From Acidobacteriota bacterium (lineage in GTDB: Bacteria; Acidobacteriota; Terriglobia; Acidiferrales; UBA7541), in NCBI GenBank assembly GCA_013289825.1, contig JABCZF010000026.1:1-64000 (forward strand): a DNA stretch of 64,000 nucleotides, given 5' to 3'. Numbering within the stretch: position 1 is the stretch's first letter; each line of letters starts with the position of its first letter. The notes under the pieces are model-generated. The model saw only the letters and a list, made by a program, of their open reading frames with translations, did no database searches and was not told the DNA's origin. Below, piece by piece: positions 18,714 through 26,655 of this stretch. Position numbers and translations under genes: made by a program.

Positions 18714-19190
18714 TGGGTCCCGCTCAACCTGTGCATCTGCCGATAACGAAGACGCGTGAAAATGTGAGGGCTGGAAGGATATCTCCGAAGAAGTCGGCTC
18801 GGAATTGCAAGGCCAATTCTCCGGTCGCCGACAATCACGAGGTATCGAGTCATATCTCAACTCCGCACGGTCCGCCGTACTGCTGTCAGGGGGTTCTTCT
18901 GATCTCCTGGATTCCAATGTTGAGCCGGCGGCGCAGAAGGGCCCAGAGAGTTGCACCTTCGGAGTATCCCACGCGCGCCGCAACTTCGTCGACGCTAGTA
19001 CGCCTTCGTTGACTGGCGAATGCGGTGTCCTTAAGATGAAGCCACTCAAACGCTATACCTTAATGATCGGCGGAAAGCATCTCGCACTACCGCATCGTCG
19101 AAAAACTCGGCTGGCATGGGTGTGGTGCACAAGGTTGAGGACCACAGGTCAGTTCCCTTTTGCTCTAGACTCTGGACAGGAGACGGTATT
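18714..19190. other. Intergenic stretch with a kinase-gene remnant at its end
   Basis: Of these 477 bases, 18714-19062 contain only short, unsupported frames. A Ser/Thr protein kinase N-lobe remnant lies at 19063-19150 (listed separately). The last 40 bases hold the ribosome site (AGGAG near 19178) of the amidohydrolase gene. Confidence 0.5.
19063..19150 (+). pseudogene. Remnant of a Ser/Thr protein kinase N-terminus
   Basis: ATG 19063 opens with an MIG-like start. A second frame then reads [11 protein letters not shown] and, after another shift, MGVVHKVEDHR. Together these match the [25 protein letters not shown] glycine-loop region that opens many acidobacterial Pkn2/PknB-type kinases. Two frame changes and the absence of the rest of the kinase (catalytic loop, DFG) show it is dead. 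The next intact gene begins 40 bases later, so a deletion probably removed the kinase body. Confidence 0.6.
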
Positions 19191-21104
19191 ATGAAGTCCC
19201 TTTGCAAAGTGTGCACGCGTGCGCGCGGGTGGTCGCACCGTGTACCAAGGCCGAGGCGGGTAATTCTGGTCCAGGCAATGGTGCTCGTCGTCGTTGCCCA
19301 GGCTCCGGAGGCGCGGCCTCAGGGGTTGACCACTCCGGCCACTGCTGCCCCTTCGTCGGCGACCGGCCCCGCCGACCATGTCTATCGTGACGGCGTCATC
19401 TTCACGGCCGATCCCAGGAACGGAACCGCCGAGGCGCTGGCCATTCGCAACGGGCGGATTCTCTACGTGGGCGGCAACCAGGGCGTTGCGCCTTTTGTGG
19501 GCCCGGCCACCGTGTCGGTGGACCTACAGGGTCGGTTCCTGATGCCCGGCCTCGTCGACGGTCACATGCATCCGCTCGAGGCCGGCGTGCAGCTTTTGAA
19601 GTGCAGTCTCAACTACGAATCGCTCACGATCGCCGAAATGCAACAGCGTATTCAGACCTGCCTCGACCACGCGGCGTCCAAAGATGCGAATGCGTGGCTC
19701 GAGGTGGTGAGCTGGTTTCAGGAGAGCATGCGCCCCGTAGGTGTGAAGACGAACCGCGCCACCCTCGATGCTCTGAAAACGACCCGGCCGATTCTGGTGA
19801 CCTCCTCGTTCGGGCATACGGCACTCGCCAATACACGCGCCCTCGCCCTCGCCAAGATCACGGCTAGCACTCCCGACCCAATCGGCGGCAAGATCTGGCG
19901 GGACGATCACGGCGAGCCCACGGGCTTACTCGAAGACGCCGCGTATGCCGTGTTGTCCGACCTCCTGCCAAAGCCAACGGACGCAGAATACGTGGCAGCC
20001 GCGACGGCAGCACTCAAGGCGATGAGCCGCCAGGGCATCACAAGTTTCCTTGACGCTGCCGCCCCGTCCGAGGCCATGTCTGCGTTCGCGGCCGTGCGCC
20101 GCGCCGGAGGCCTGACGGCGCGGGCGCACTTCGCACCCGTGATCGAGCCCAAGGAGGCTGGCGATCTGCCCGGCGCGGTGGCACGGGTCCTCGCGTTTGC
20201 GAAGCAATATGACGAGGGCGCGACCGCTCGCGCCCCCGGCATTACGGTCCGAAACGCAAAGCTGTTTCTCGACGGTGTGATCGCCGCCCCCGCGCTCACG
20301 GGAGCGGTGCTAGAGCCGTACTTCATAAACGCCGGGACGGCGGAGAAGCCCCAGTGGGTGCCCGGCGCCAATCGCGGACCTGCAGTCTACTTCTCGGCGG
20401 ATGCCCTGGCGAGCGTGCTCGTGGATCTCGGTCGCGCGGGGATCGATCCCCACATGCACAGTGACGGGGACGGCGCCGTCCATGCGGCGCTCGCAGGCAT
20501 AGAAGCACTCAGAAAGGCACTGCCCAGCGCCGACATCCGTCCGGCCATCGCGCACGATGAGATCGTCGAGCCCGCGGATTTCCCGCGCTACAAGCTGCTC
20601 GGCGCGATCCCGGTGCTGTCGTTCCAGTGGGAAAAGCCTGCGGGTGATACGCTGGGCCTTACAAACTACTTCGGTCCGGCGAGAATGAAGATTCTGGAGC
20701 CAGCAGGGCTCCTGGCAGCGGCCGGGGCCCGCATCGCCTTCGGCAGCGACTGGCCGGTGGACAAGTTGGACGAATGGTTTGCCCTCAAGGTGGGCGTGAC
20801 GCGCACGAACGCGCCGGGCGCTCCACCCGAATATAGTGGCCGGCTCGGTGACGATCCAGGCTTGTCCCGGGAGGCTGTGCTCCGGGCCGCGACCATCGAC
20901 GCCGCCTATGAGCTTCACCAGGACGAGGCGACCGGGTCGATCGAGGTCGGCAAGTTCGCTGACATCATCGTGCTCGACCGCAATCCGCTCAAGGTGCCAG
21001 CCGAGGAGATCGCGAAGATCCAAGTTCTGGAAACCGTGGTAGGAGGCAACATCGTGTACGAGGCCTCTGCGGTCGCTGGCGGAATCCTCAAGTCCGAGCG
21101 ATAG
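19191..21104 (+). CDS. YtcJ-like metal-dependent amidohydrolase, exported
   Basis: The product is a 637-residue amidohydrolase_3 protein, a paralogue in family terms of the one at 6-7.7 kb. A signal-like segment (ILVQAMVLVVVAQAPEA) opens the protein. PGLVDGHMHP carries the first metal-binding HxH, DPHMHSDGDGAVHAAL another His pair, and AFGSDWPVDKLDEW the conserved Asp. The composite-domain ending is GSIEVGKFADIIVLDRNP. ATG 19191 is supported by AGGAG at eight bases; a longer frame upstream includes the kinase remnant. The GC content appears higher than in the adjacent permeases, consistent with independent acquisition (not computed). Confidence 0.87.
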   Translation: MKSLCKVCTRARGWSHRVPRPRRVILVQAMVLVVVAQAPEARPQGLTTPATAAPSSATGPADHVYRDGVIFTADPRNGTAEALAIRNGRILYVGGNQGVAPFVGPATVSVDLQGRFLMPGLVDGHMHPLEAGVQLLKCSLNYESLTIAEMQQRIQTCLDHAASKDANAWLEVVSWFQESMRPVGVKTNRATLDALKTTRPILVTSSFGHTALANTRALALAKITASTPDPIGGKIWRDDHGEPTGLLEDAAYAVLSDLLPKPTDAEYVAAATAALKAMSRQGITSFLDAAAPSEAMSAFAAVRRAGGLTARAHFAPVIEPKEAGDLPGAVARVLAFAKQYDEGATARAPGITVRNAKLFLDGVIAAPALTGAVLEPYFINAGTAEKPQWVPGANRGPAVYFSADALASVLVDLGRAGIDPHMHSDGDGAVHAALAGIEALRKALPSADIRPAIAHDEIVEPADFPRYKLLGAIPVLSFQWEKPAGDTLGLTNYFGPARMKILEPAGLLAAAGARIAFGSDWPVDKLDEWFALKVGVTRTNAPGAPPEYSGRLGDDPGLSREAVLRAATIDAAYELHQDEATGSIEVGKFADIIVLDRNPLKVPAEEIAKIQVLETVVGGNIVYEASAVAGGILKSER

Positions 21105-21217
21105 AAGCTAGGCAATGCCCCTTAGCAGCCTGCTGCCGATCCCGGGTGGTTGACGGGCCAACCGGAGTGCCAACTCGCTTTGTGGCCAGTGACTACCATT
21201 TGACTGCTCGATTCCTA

Positions 21218-21268
21218 TTGACACTCTATAGGTGGACCGGTACTATTCCTATAGACCGCCGATAGGAG
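21218..21268 (+). promoter_or_regulatory. padR promoter with CTATAGG/CCTATAG operator
   Basis: TTGACA (21218-21223), a 17-base spacer and TACTAT (21241-21246) form a near-consensus sigma-70-type promoter. An inverted repeat CTATAGG (21226-21232) and CCTATAG (21248-21254) brackets the -10. A third half-like site, ATAGGAG (21262-21268), includes the ribosome site. This matches the layout in front of the PadR gene at 15.7 kb and is well suited to autorepression. Confidence 0.6.
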
Positions 21269-21274
21269 ATGATC

Positions 21275-21607
21275 TTGGACTCTCGACCGACAACCCTCTT
21301 GCAAGGGACTTTGGACTTGCTGATCTTGCAGTCGCTTATGGCTGGCGAGAAGCACGGATTGGGAGTCTCGCGGAGAATCCAGCAGATCTCCGGCGGTACG
21401 TTTGTTGTCAAGCCAGGCTCGCTCTTTCCCGCATTACACCGAATGGAAGAACAAGGTTGGATTTCTTCTTTTTGGGGAGAATCGGAAAACAACCGCCGCG
21501 CGAAGTACTACCGCTTGACCAAGGCGGGAAAGAAACAACTCGAAGCCGAAACCAAGCGATGGGACCGCATTTCTTGGGCTATCGCGCAGGCTCTGGAAGC
21601 ATCGTAA
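21275..21607 (+). CDS. PadR-family regulator paired with ADOP permease
   Basis: This 110-residue PadR protein contains TTLLQGTLDLLILQSLMAGE, HGLGVSRRIQQIS, KPGSLFPALHRMEEQGWI and NNRRAKYYRLTKAGKKQ. The first in-frame ATG (21269) directly abuts TAGGAG, too close for initiation. TTG 21275, six bases from it, is therefore the likely start, as in the 11.6-kb copy. The permease frame opens four bases past the stop codon. Its own promoter and palindromic operator lie immediately upstream. Confidence 0.85.
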   Translation: MDSRPTTLLQGTLDLLILQSLMAGEKHGLGVSRRIQQISGGTFVVKPGSLFPALHRMEEQGWISSFWGESENNRRAKYYRLTKAGKKQLEAETKRWDRISWAIAQALEAS

Positions 21608-21611
21608 AGAG

Positions 21612-24275
21612 GTGATTACCCTGCCGTTCCTCGTTAAAGTACGAAGTTTGCTGCGAAATCTCTTTTTATCTACTCGTGTGCATGCAGAACTCGACCAGGA
21701 GGTTCGTGCGCACCTCGGGATGCTGATAGAGGAAAATATTCGTGCGGGTATGCCGCCGGAGGAAGCGCAACGAGCCGCGCGGATCGAACTTGGCGGTATC
21801 GAACAGGTAAAAGAACAGGTACGCGATGCGGGAATTGGCAATTGGCTGCACGCGGTGATCTCCGATGGCCGCTTCGGCCTTCGACAACTCCGCAAGAACC
21901 CGGCCTTCACAACCGTCGCCGTCCTGACCCTGGCTCTCGGGATCGGCGCAAATACGGCGATCTTCAGCAACGTCGATGCTCTCGTCCTCCGCCCGTTTTC
22001 TCTCCCCGGTCTTGATCGTGTCGTAGCCATCTGGGAAACCGTTCCGAAGCAAGACGCCTACCGCGTCAGCGTCGCCCCAGCGAACTTCCATGATTGGACC
22101 GAGCAAAGCAGATCCTTCGAATATTTGGCAGCTACTCGCGGATGGGATGCAAACTTAACCGGCGAAGGTGTTGCCGAACGCGTCGAGGGTTATCAAGTGA
22201 CGAGCAACTTTTTCCCGTTGCTTGGCGTTCCAGCCGAGCTCGGCCGGCAGATCAGCAGCGTTGACCTCCAACAAGGAGCGGCAACCGTCGTCGTTCTCAG
22301 TCACGGATTCTGGGAGCGTCATCTTGCTGGCGATCGAACCGTGCTCGGCAAAACCTTGCTCCTGAACGGCCGCAAATTCACCATCGTCGGCATCGCTGGC
22401 TCCGATTTAGACTTCCCGGCGGGAGCTCAGATTTGGACTCCGTTCGATCTCCACTCCGTCGAGAGCACCGACCGGGAAACGCATTCACTTCTTGTTCTTG
22501 GCCGCCTCAACAAGAACGCCTCGGTGTCGAGCGCCACGGCTGACCTACAAGCCGTCGCCGGTCGTCTGGCGGAACAATTTCCTGGCAGCAATGCCGGCCA
22601 TGGAGTCCGGGTGATCCGCTTGGCCGAAGACGCCACCAACGGAACATGGCAATTCGTAATGGTGCTGATGGGTTGCGCCGTCTTTGTTCTATTGCTCGCT
22701 GCTGTGAACGTAGCGAACCTGCAACTCGCCCGGGCATCAAGCCGGCAAAAAGAAATGGCAATCCGGTCTGGCATGGGCGCGAGCCGCTGGCAACTGATCC
22801 GCCAGTTGCTGGTCGAAAGCACATTACTGGCCCTTGCCGGAGGGGCTGCTGGCGCCCTGCTGGCAAACTGGGGAATGGAGCTTCTGCGGCGTGATCTTCC
22901 GCCGTTCATCATGGCGCACGTGCCGGGCCTAAAGCACGTGGCGGTCGATTTCCGCGTACTCTTGTTCACTCTCGCAGTCGCTTTGGGTAGCGGAATTCTC
23001 GCTGGCCTCGCGCCCGCCTTCCGTTTCTCGGGGTGCGACCTCAACGACGCCTTAAAAGAAAGCACGCGCTCCTCGACGGCAGGTCGTTCTGCCGGTCGTC
23101 TTCGCGGTGTGTTGGTAATTGTCGAAACCGCCCTCGCTCTCATTCTTCTCGTGGGCGCGGGGCTCATGGTCAGCGGGTTCCGCAGTCTCCTTGCCGTGGA
23201 AATGGGATTCGACCGTACCCACGTGCTTACGTTTCACATCGCCTTAGCTACGGAGAAATATCAGAAAAAAGATCAAATCCAGAGCTACTACGATCGCTTG
23301 CTCCATCAGCTCCAAACCATGCCGTCGGTAGATAACGTCGCTTGCGCTACCAGCTTGCCTTCCGGATGGAGCTGGAATTGGACCGAGTACACTGCAGAAG
23401 ATCACCCTCCGGCCTCCGCCGGAGAAGTGCCTTCCACCGTCTCGCAAATCGTCACGCCCGATTTCCTTCGAACCTTGCACGTGCCTCTCATCAAGGGACG
23501 TTTCATTTCCCCCGCGGACGGTCCCGATGCTCCGCCCGTAGCTGTTATCAGCGAAAGCATGGCTCATGCCAACTGGCCAGATCAGGATCCAATCGGAAAA
23601 CGCGTGAAGTTGGGGCGTCCCGAAAGTTCGGAGCCCGAGCGGCGGGTCGTTGGAGTTGTGCGCGATATTCGCTCTTCTGCGTTCGAGCCCAAGCCTAACC
23701 CGACCACGTATGTGCCCTTCGCCCAGATGCCACAAGCTTCGTCGGCCGTGCTGGTACGTACCTCGGCCGATCCTTTGAGCCTGGCCAGGAGCGTGACCCA
23801 GCAATTGCGCAGCATCGATCCCGGTACACCCGCGTACGACGTCCGCACTCTCGAACAAGTTGTTTCCGATAACGTGAGCGGTGTGGAGTCTTCCGCGCGC
23901 ATGATGCTGGTTTTCGGCCTTATCGCTTTGGCGTTGGCGGCGGCCGGCATCTTCGCCGTCATGGCCTACTCGGTAACGCAGCGCACTCATGAAATCGGTA
24001 TTCGCATGGCCCTTGGCGCCCGCCCATTCGATGTTCTTCGCTTGGTGATGGCATCGGCCTTGAAGATGGCTCTCCTAGGCTTAACCTTCGGGCTTGGCGT
24101 GTCGCTGCTCCTGACCCAAGCCATTTCCAACGCCGTTTTCGGCGTCATTCGAATCGAACCGCCAGTCTTCGCCTCGTTGACCGCCCTCCTCGCGCTGGTC
24201 GGAGCGGTGGCCGCCTACATCCCCGCGCGCTGGGCCACCAAGGTTGATCCCCTGCGCGCCTTGCGCGGCGACTAG
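21612..24275 (+). CDS. ADOP-type orphan ABC permease with N-terminal prefix domain
   Basis: This 887-residue permease starts with a helical prefix (HAELDQEVRAHLGMLIEENI, PPEEAQRAARIELGG). It continues with a first helix containing [14 protein letters not shown], a MacB_PCD domain, the FtsX block QKEMAIRSGMGASR, a second unit and the closing FtsX block THEIGIRMALGARP, and ends in KVDPLRALRGD. No ATPase gene is present. The start is uncertain: GTG 21612 overlaps the AAAGAGG ribosome-site-like sequence, and the next usable codons lie about 12 residues downstream. It is the last permease of the accessory region; the tRNA-Arg fragment follows 107 bases later. Confidence 0.88.
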   Translation: MITLPFLVKVRSLLRNLFLSTRVHAELDQEVRAHLGMLIEENIRAGMPPEEAQRAARIELGGIEQVKEQVRDAGIGNWLHAVISDGRFGLRQLRKNPAFTTVAVLTLALGIGANTAIFSNVDALVLRPFSLPGLDRVVAIWETVPKQDAYRVSVAPANFHDWTEQSRSFEYLAATRGWDANLTGEGVAERVEGYQVTSNFFPLLGVPAELGRQISSVDLQQGAATVVVLSHGFWERHLAGDRTVLGKTLLLNGRKFTIVGIAGSDLDFPAGAQIWTPFDLHSVESTDRETHSLLVLGRLNKNASVSSATADLQAVAGRLAEQFPGSNAGHGVRVIRLAEDATNGTWQFVMVLMGCAVFVLLLAAVNVANLQLARASSRQKEMAIRSGMGASRWQLIRQLLVESTLLALAGGAAGALLANWGMELLRRDLPPFIMAHVPGLKHVAVDFRVLLFTLAVALGSGILAGLAPAFRFSGCDLNDALKESTRSSTAGRSAGRLRGVLVIVETALALILLVGAGLMVSGFRSLLAVEMGFDRTHVLTFHIALATEKYQKKDQIQSYYDRLLHQLQTMPSVDNVACATSLPSGWSWNWTEYTAEDHPPASAGEVPSTVSQIVTPDFLRTLHVPLIKGRFISPADGPDAPPVAVISESMAHANWPDQDPIGKRVKLGRPESSEPERRVVGVVRDIRSSAFEPKPNPTTYVPFAQMPQASSAVLVRTSADPLSLARSVTQQLRSIDPGTPAYDVRTLEQVVSDNVSGVESSARMMLVFGLIALALAAAGIFAVMAYSVTQRTHEIGIRMALGARPFDVLRLVMASALKMALLGLTFGLGVSLLLTQAISNAVFGVIRIEPPVFASLTALLALVGAVAAYIPARWATKVDPLRALRGD

Positions 24276-24382
24276 GGAGTGCCGAGTCCAGACTAAGCCG
24301 TCGCGCTGGGTGGGCCGCAATCGCGATTCATGCCCGAGCGACGGTGTGCTCCGTAAGCGACGCCAGATAAGTTTTGCTTAGT

Positions 24383-24424
24383 TGGTTCGAAGCCAGATCC
24401 TCTATCCAGCTGAGCTACGGGCGC
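24383..24424 (-). tRNA. 5' half of tRNA-Arg(TCG), truncated
   Basis: The 42 bases read on the minus strand match tRNA-Arg from base 1 through the acceptor strand, D-arm (GTAGCTCAGCTGGATAGAG) and anticodon loop CTTCGAA, and stop after the CCA of the 3' anticodon stem. No T-arm or 3' acceptor strand follows within the next 100 bases, so it cannot be functional. The breakpoint in the anticodon stem is typical of integrase or deletion scars. It sits beside a VapBC module. Confidence 0.7.
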
Positions 24425-24511
24425 GCAAATCCCCTCGTAACCATGAGTCCACGAGCGTCATCTCCTGCACTCCCAGGCTCGCATAACGCATGGCGTTAGC
24501 CTGTTTCGTGT

Positions 24512-24532
24512 TGTATTACAAAGCGTAATACA
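24512..24532 (+). promoter_or_regulatory. Palindromic operator of the VapBC module
   Basis: TGTATTAC-AAAGC-GTAATACA is a perfect 8-5-8 inverted repeat 24 bases before the antitoxin ATG. A further TTACA half-site follows. Such sites are bound by the ribbon-helix-helix antitoxin or antitoxin-toxin complex for autoregulation; the assignment rests on position and symmetry. Confidence 0.65.
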
Positions 24533-24555
24533 TTACAATTCATCCGGACACTATC

Positions 24556-24816
24556 ATGGCATCGCCAGTCACTCTTCGGCTAGACGAAAAAACGCGGCAG
24601 CGGATCGCGCGCCTGGCTCGCCGCAAGCGCCTGTCCACATCGGAAGTCATTCGCCAGGCGATTGCGGCATGGGCGGACCGGCAGGAGCCAGTCTCTTCTC
24701 CCTATGAGGCGATGAAGGACCTGATTGGGGTTGTCCGCGGGGGAAATCCGAAGCGCTCCGAGCAAACCGGTCGCCGCTTCGCCGCGCTTCTTATGCGTCG
24801 CCGGCGGCGGCGTTGA
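24556..24816 (+). CDS. Ribbon-helix-helix (CopG/Arc-type) antitoxin
   Basis: This basic 86-residue protein opens with SPVTLRLDEKTRQRIARLAR, the RHH beta-strand and first helix, followed by LSTSEVIRQAIAAW (second helix). The C-terminal half would wrap the toxin and ends in a poly-Arg tail. Its stop overlaps the toxin's TTG start by four bases, the usual arrangement of type II toxin-antitoxin operons. It is likely autoregulated through the upstream palindrome. Confidence 0.85.
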   Translation: MASPVTLRLDEKTRQRIARLARRKRLSTSEVIRQAIAAWADRQEPVSSPYEAMKDLIGVVRGGNPKRSEQTGRRFAALLMRRRRRR

Positions 24817-25217
24817 TTCTCATCGACGCAGGGCCGCTCGTCGCATTGGTCGATAGCGGCGACCAGCATCATGCCAAGTGTGCCGCGGCCCTCGCGGAGT
24901 TGCGCGAGCCTCTCGCGACAGTCTGGCCTCCGTTCGTCGTAGCGATGTATCTGTTGTCCGATCTGCCTGTGGCGCAAGAGGCGCTGTGGGAAATGCTGGA
25001 GCGAGGGGCGGTCCTTCTGCTACCGCTCGACTCTAGCGACATCCCTCGGATCCGCGAGCTGATGCGCAAATACGCTAACCGCCCGATGGATCTCGCTGAC
25101 GCCGCGCTCTTGCGCGTCGCCGAGCGGGAGGGGCTCCGCAAAATCTTCACTGTCGACCGCCGCGATTTCTCGGTCTACCGTCTCAACAATCGTACGCGCC
25201 CCACCCTCATTCCATAG
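24813..25217 (+). CDS. PIN-domain toxin (VapC-like), predicted catalytic Glu replaced by Val
   Basis: The 134-residue PIN-domain protein shows Asp5 in MILIDAGPLVAL, the DLADA Asp and the TVDRRDF Asp, three of the four acidic metal ligands of VapC RNases. The fourth is normally Glu in a W-P-x-L-T-E-A-M-type motif. Here the motif reads WPPFVVAMYLL with codon GTA at 24939-24941, one base from GAA. Activity may therefore be lost or reduced. The start is TTG 24813, overlapping the antitoxin stop. The gene may be on its way to becoming an antitoxin-only relic. Confidence 0.83.
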   Translation: MILIDAGPLVALVDSGDQHHAKCAAALAELREPLATVWPPFVVAMYLLSDLPVAQEALWEMLERGAVLLLPLDSSDIPRIRELMRKYANRPMDLADAALLRVAEREGLRKIFTVDRRDFSVYRLNNRTRPTLIP

Positions 25218-25242
25218 TTCCCAGTCGCAGGGGCCAAGCTCT

Positions 25243-26562
25243 TCACCCCACCGTTTGCACCGCGGACACCAACTCTGGAATGTCAATTTTAATGAGCGTG
25301 CCTTGGCCGGTGCGGCTCTCGATTTGCAGATGAAAATCGGCGCCGTAGAGGACGCGGAGGCGTTCACGAACGTTGCTCAGGCCGATGCCCTCAACATAGA
25401 CGTGCGGCATCTTTTCTTCGGAGATACCCACGCCGTTGTCTTCGATTTCGATGCGCAGGCGGCCGTCGCGATTCGTGGTGCGCAGCTGAATTTTTCCGCC
25501 ATCGAGCTTGGGCGCGAGGCCATGTTTCAGGCAATTTTCGACGATGGGTTGGAGAAGCATGCTGGGGACGAAGGCTTCGAGGGTGTCTTCGTCGATTTCC
25601 TTGATGATATCGAGGTTGTCGCGGCCGAAGCGGGCGACTTCGATATCGAGATAGTCGTCGATGAATTCGAGTTCTTCGCGCAGTGGCACGAACGTTTCGT
25701 GCTTGCGGAGGAGGCGACGAAGAATATTGCTGAGCTTGAGGACGACCCCGCGCGCGTTGTCCGGATCGAAGCGGATGAGCGCGGAGACGGTGTTGAGCGT
25801 ATTGAAAAGAAAGTGCGGGTTGATCTGGCGGGACAGCGCGTCCATGCGGGCCTTCAGCAGGAGTTGCTGGTGGCGCTCGAGGTTCATCTCGATGCGCGTG
25901 TTGTTCCAGATTTTCAGCGGCGCAGCGACCGACATCAGCGTCGCGATCACCGTCAAGAGGAGCCACCAATCCCACTGCGGATGAATCGCAAAGAGCCACT
26001 TGGGCTTCGTAGCCTGCACCAGGGCTACGCGTCCCAACTCCAATCCGACGCACACGCCGAGCGGCGCCATTTCCCAGGACAATTGGCCTTTTTTCAGCAG
26101 GCGTACTACGGCTTTCGGAATATTAAGAAATGTGAACGGGCCGAAGTTCCAGAGATCTTCCTTGTTGGGAATGGCCTGGCGAATCAGTCCGCCGAGCAAC
26201 CCTGCTGTCGAGGCGGCCGGCATCGCTAGCCATTCGCGAGAGACCAGCGCGGGGATGGTGATAATCGCTCCGCCGATAGGTCCGACCACGCGGCCACCCA
26301 GCAGTCCCATCAGAAACGCGCCTTCGAGCGAAAGGTCCGCGAACTGGTAGGGATAGCCGACCAGCCGCAACGTCACGCCAACGATTAGCGGCGGGGTCAT
26401 GAACAGCATCAGCTTCAGTTTTTGGTCGGGGTCGCGCTCTTCGGTGAACAGCACGCGGCGGAAGGTATTCCAGCGCGCCAGCAAGGCGGCTATCGAAGAA
26501 GCCACGCCCACCTTCAGCAACAAGGTGAAGAGCAGGTCGCGAACTGCCGTTGCCGTATCCAT
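25243..26562 (-). CDS. LytS/YehU-type sensor histidine kinase
   Basis: The product is a 439-residue membrane kinase. The first ~210 residues form several helices of the 5TM-5TMR_LYT type (including LEGAFLMGLLGGRVVGPIGG). The His_kinase domain follows, with the phospho-acceptor region QINPHFLFNTLNTVSALI, the N-box MLLQPIVENCLKHGL and the G-box EDNGVGI. Members normally phosphorylate a LytTR-type response regulator, but none is adjacent, so it is an orphan in this window. It is divergent from ribA. The signal is unknown. Confidence 0.88.
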   Translation of the reverse strand: MDTATAVRDLLFTLLLKVGVASSIAALLARWNTFRRVLFTEERDPDQKLKLMLFMTPPLIVGVTLRLVGYPYQFADLSLEGAFLMGLLGGRVVGPIGGAIITIPALVSREWLAMPAASTAGLLGGLIRQAIPNKEDLWNFGPFTFLNIPKAVVRLLKKGQLSWEMAPLGVCVGLELGRVALVQATKPKWLFAIHPQWDWWLLLTVIATLMSVAAPLKIWNNTRIEMNLERHQQLLLKARMDALSRQINPHFLFNTLNTVSALIRFDPDNARGVVLKLSNILRRLLRKHETFVPLREELEFIDDYLDIEVARFGRDNLDIIKEIDEDTLEAFVPSMLLQPIVENCLKHGLAPKLDGGKIQLRTTNRDGRLRIEIEDNGVGISEEKMPHVYVEGIGLSNVRERLRVLYGADFHLQIESRTGQGTLIKIDIPELVSAVQTVG

Positions 26563-26655
26563 GGTTGGTTTGCGCGGGCTTCTTCGCTAACGCTAGCCAA
26601 TCGCAGCCGCGATGTAAAGGCTCTCGTGGCCTACCTGTTATACTTGTGGTTTCCC

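Noticed and set aside
24277..24424. tRNA-Arg interrupted by an intron
   Set aside because: Group I introns interrupt the anticodon loop of some bacterial tRNA-Arg genes. Here the break is in the 3' stem and no 3' half (T-arm, acceptor) appears within the following ~100 bases, so truncation is more likely.
25255..26229. 324-codon plus-strand frame
   Set aside because: Antisense to the LytS-type kinase; low-complexity acidic translation typical of a shadow frame.
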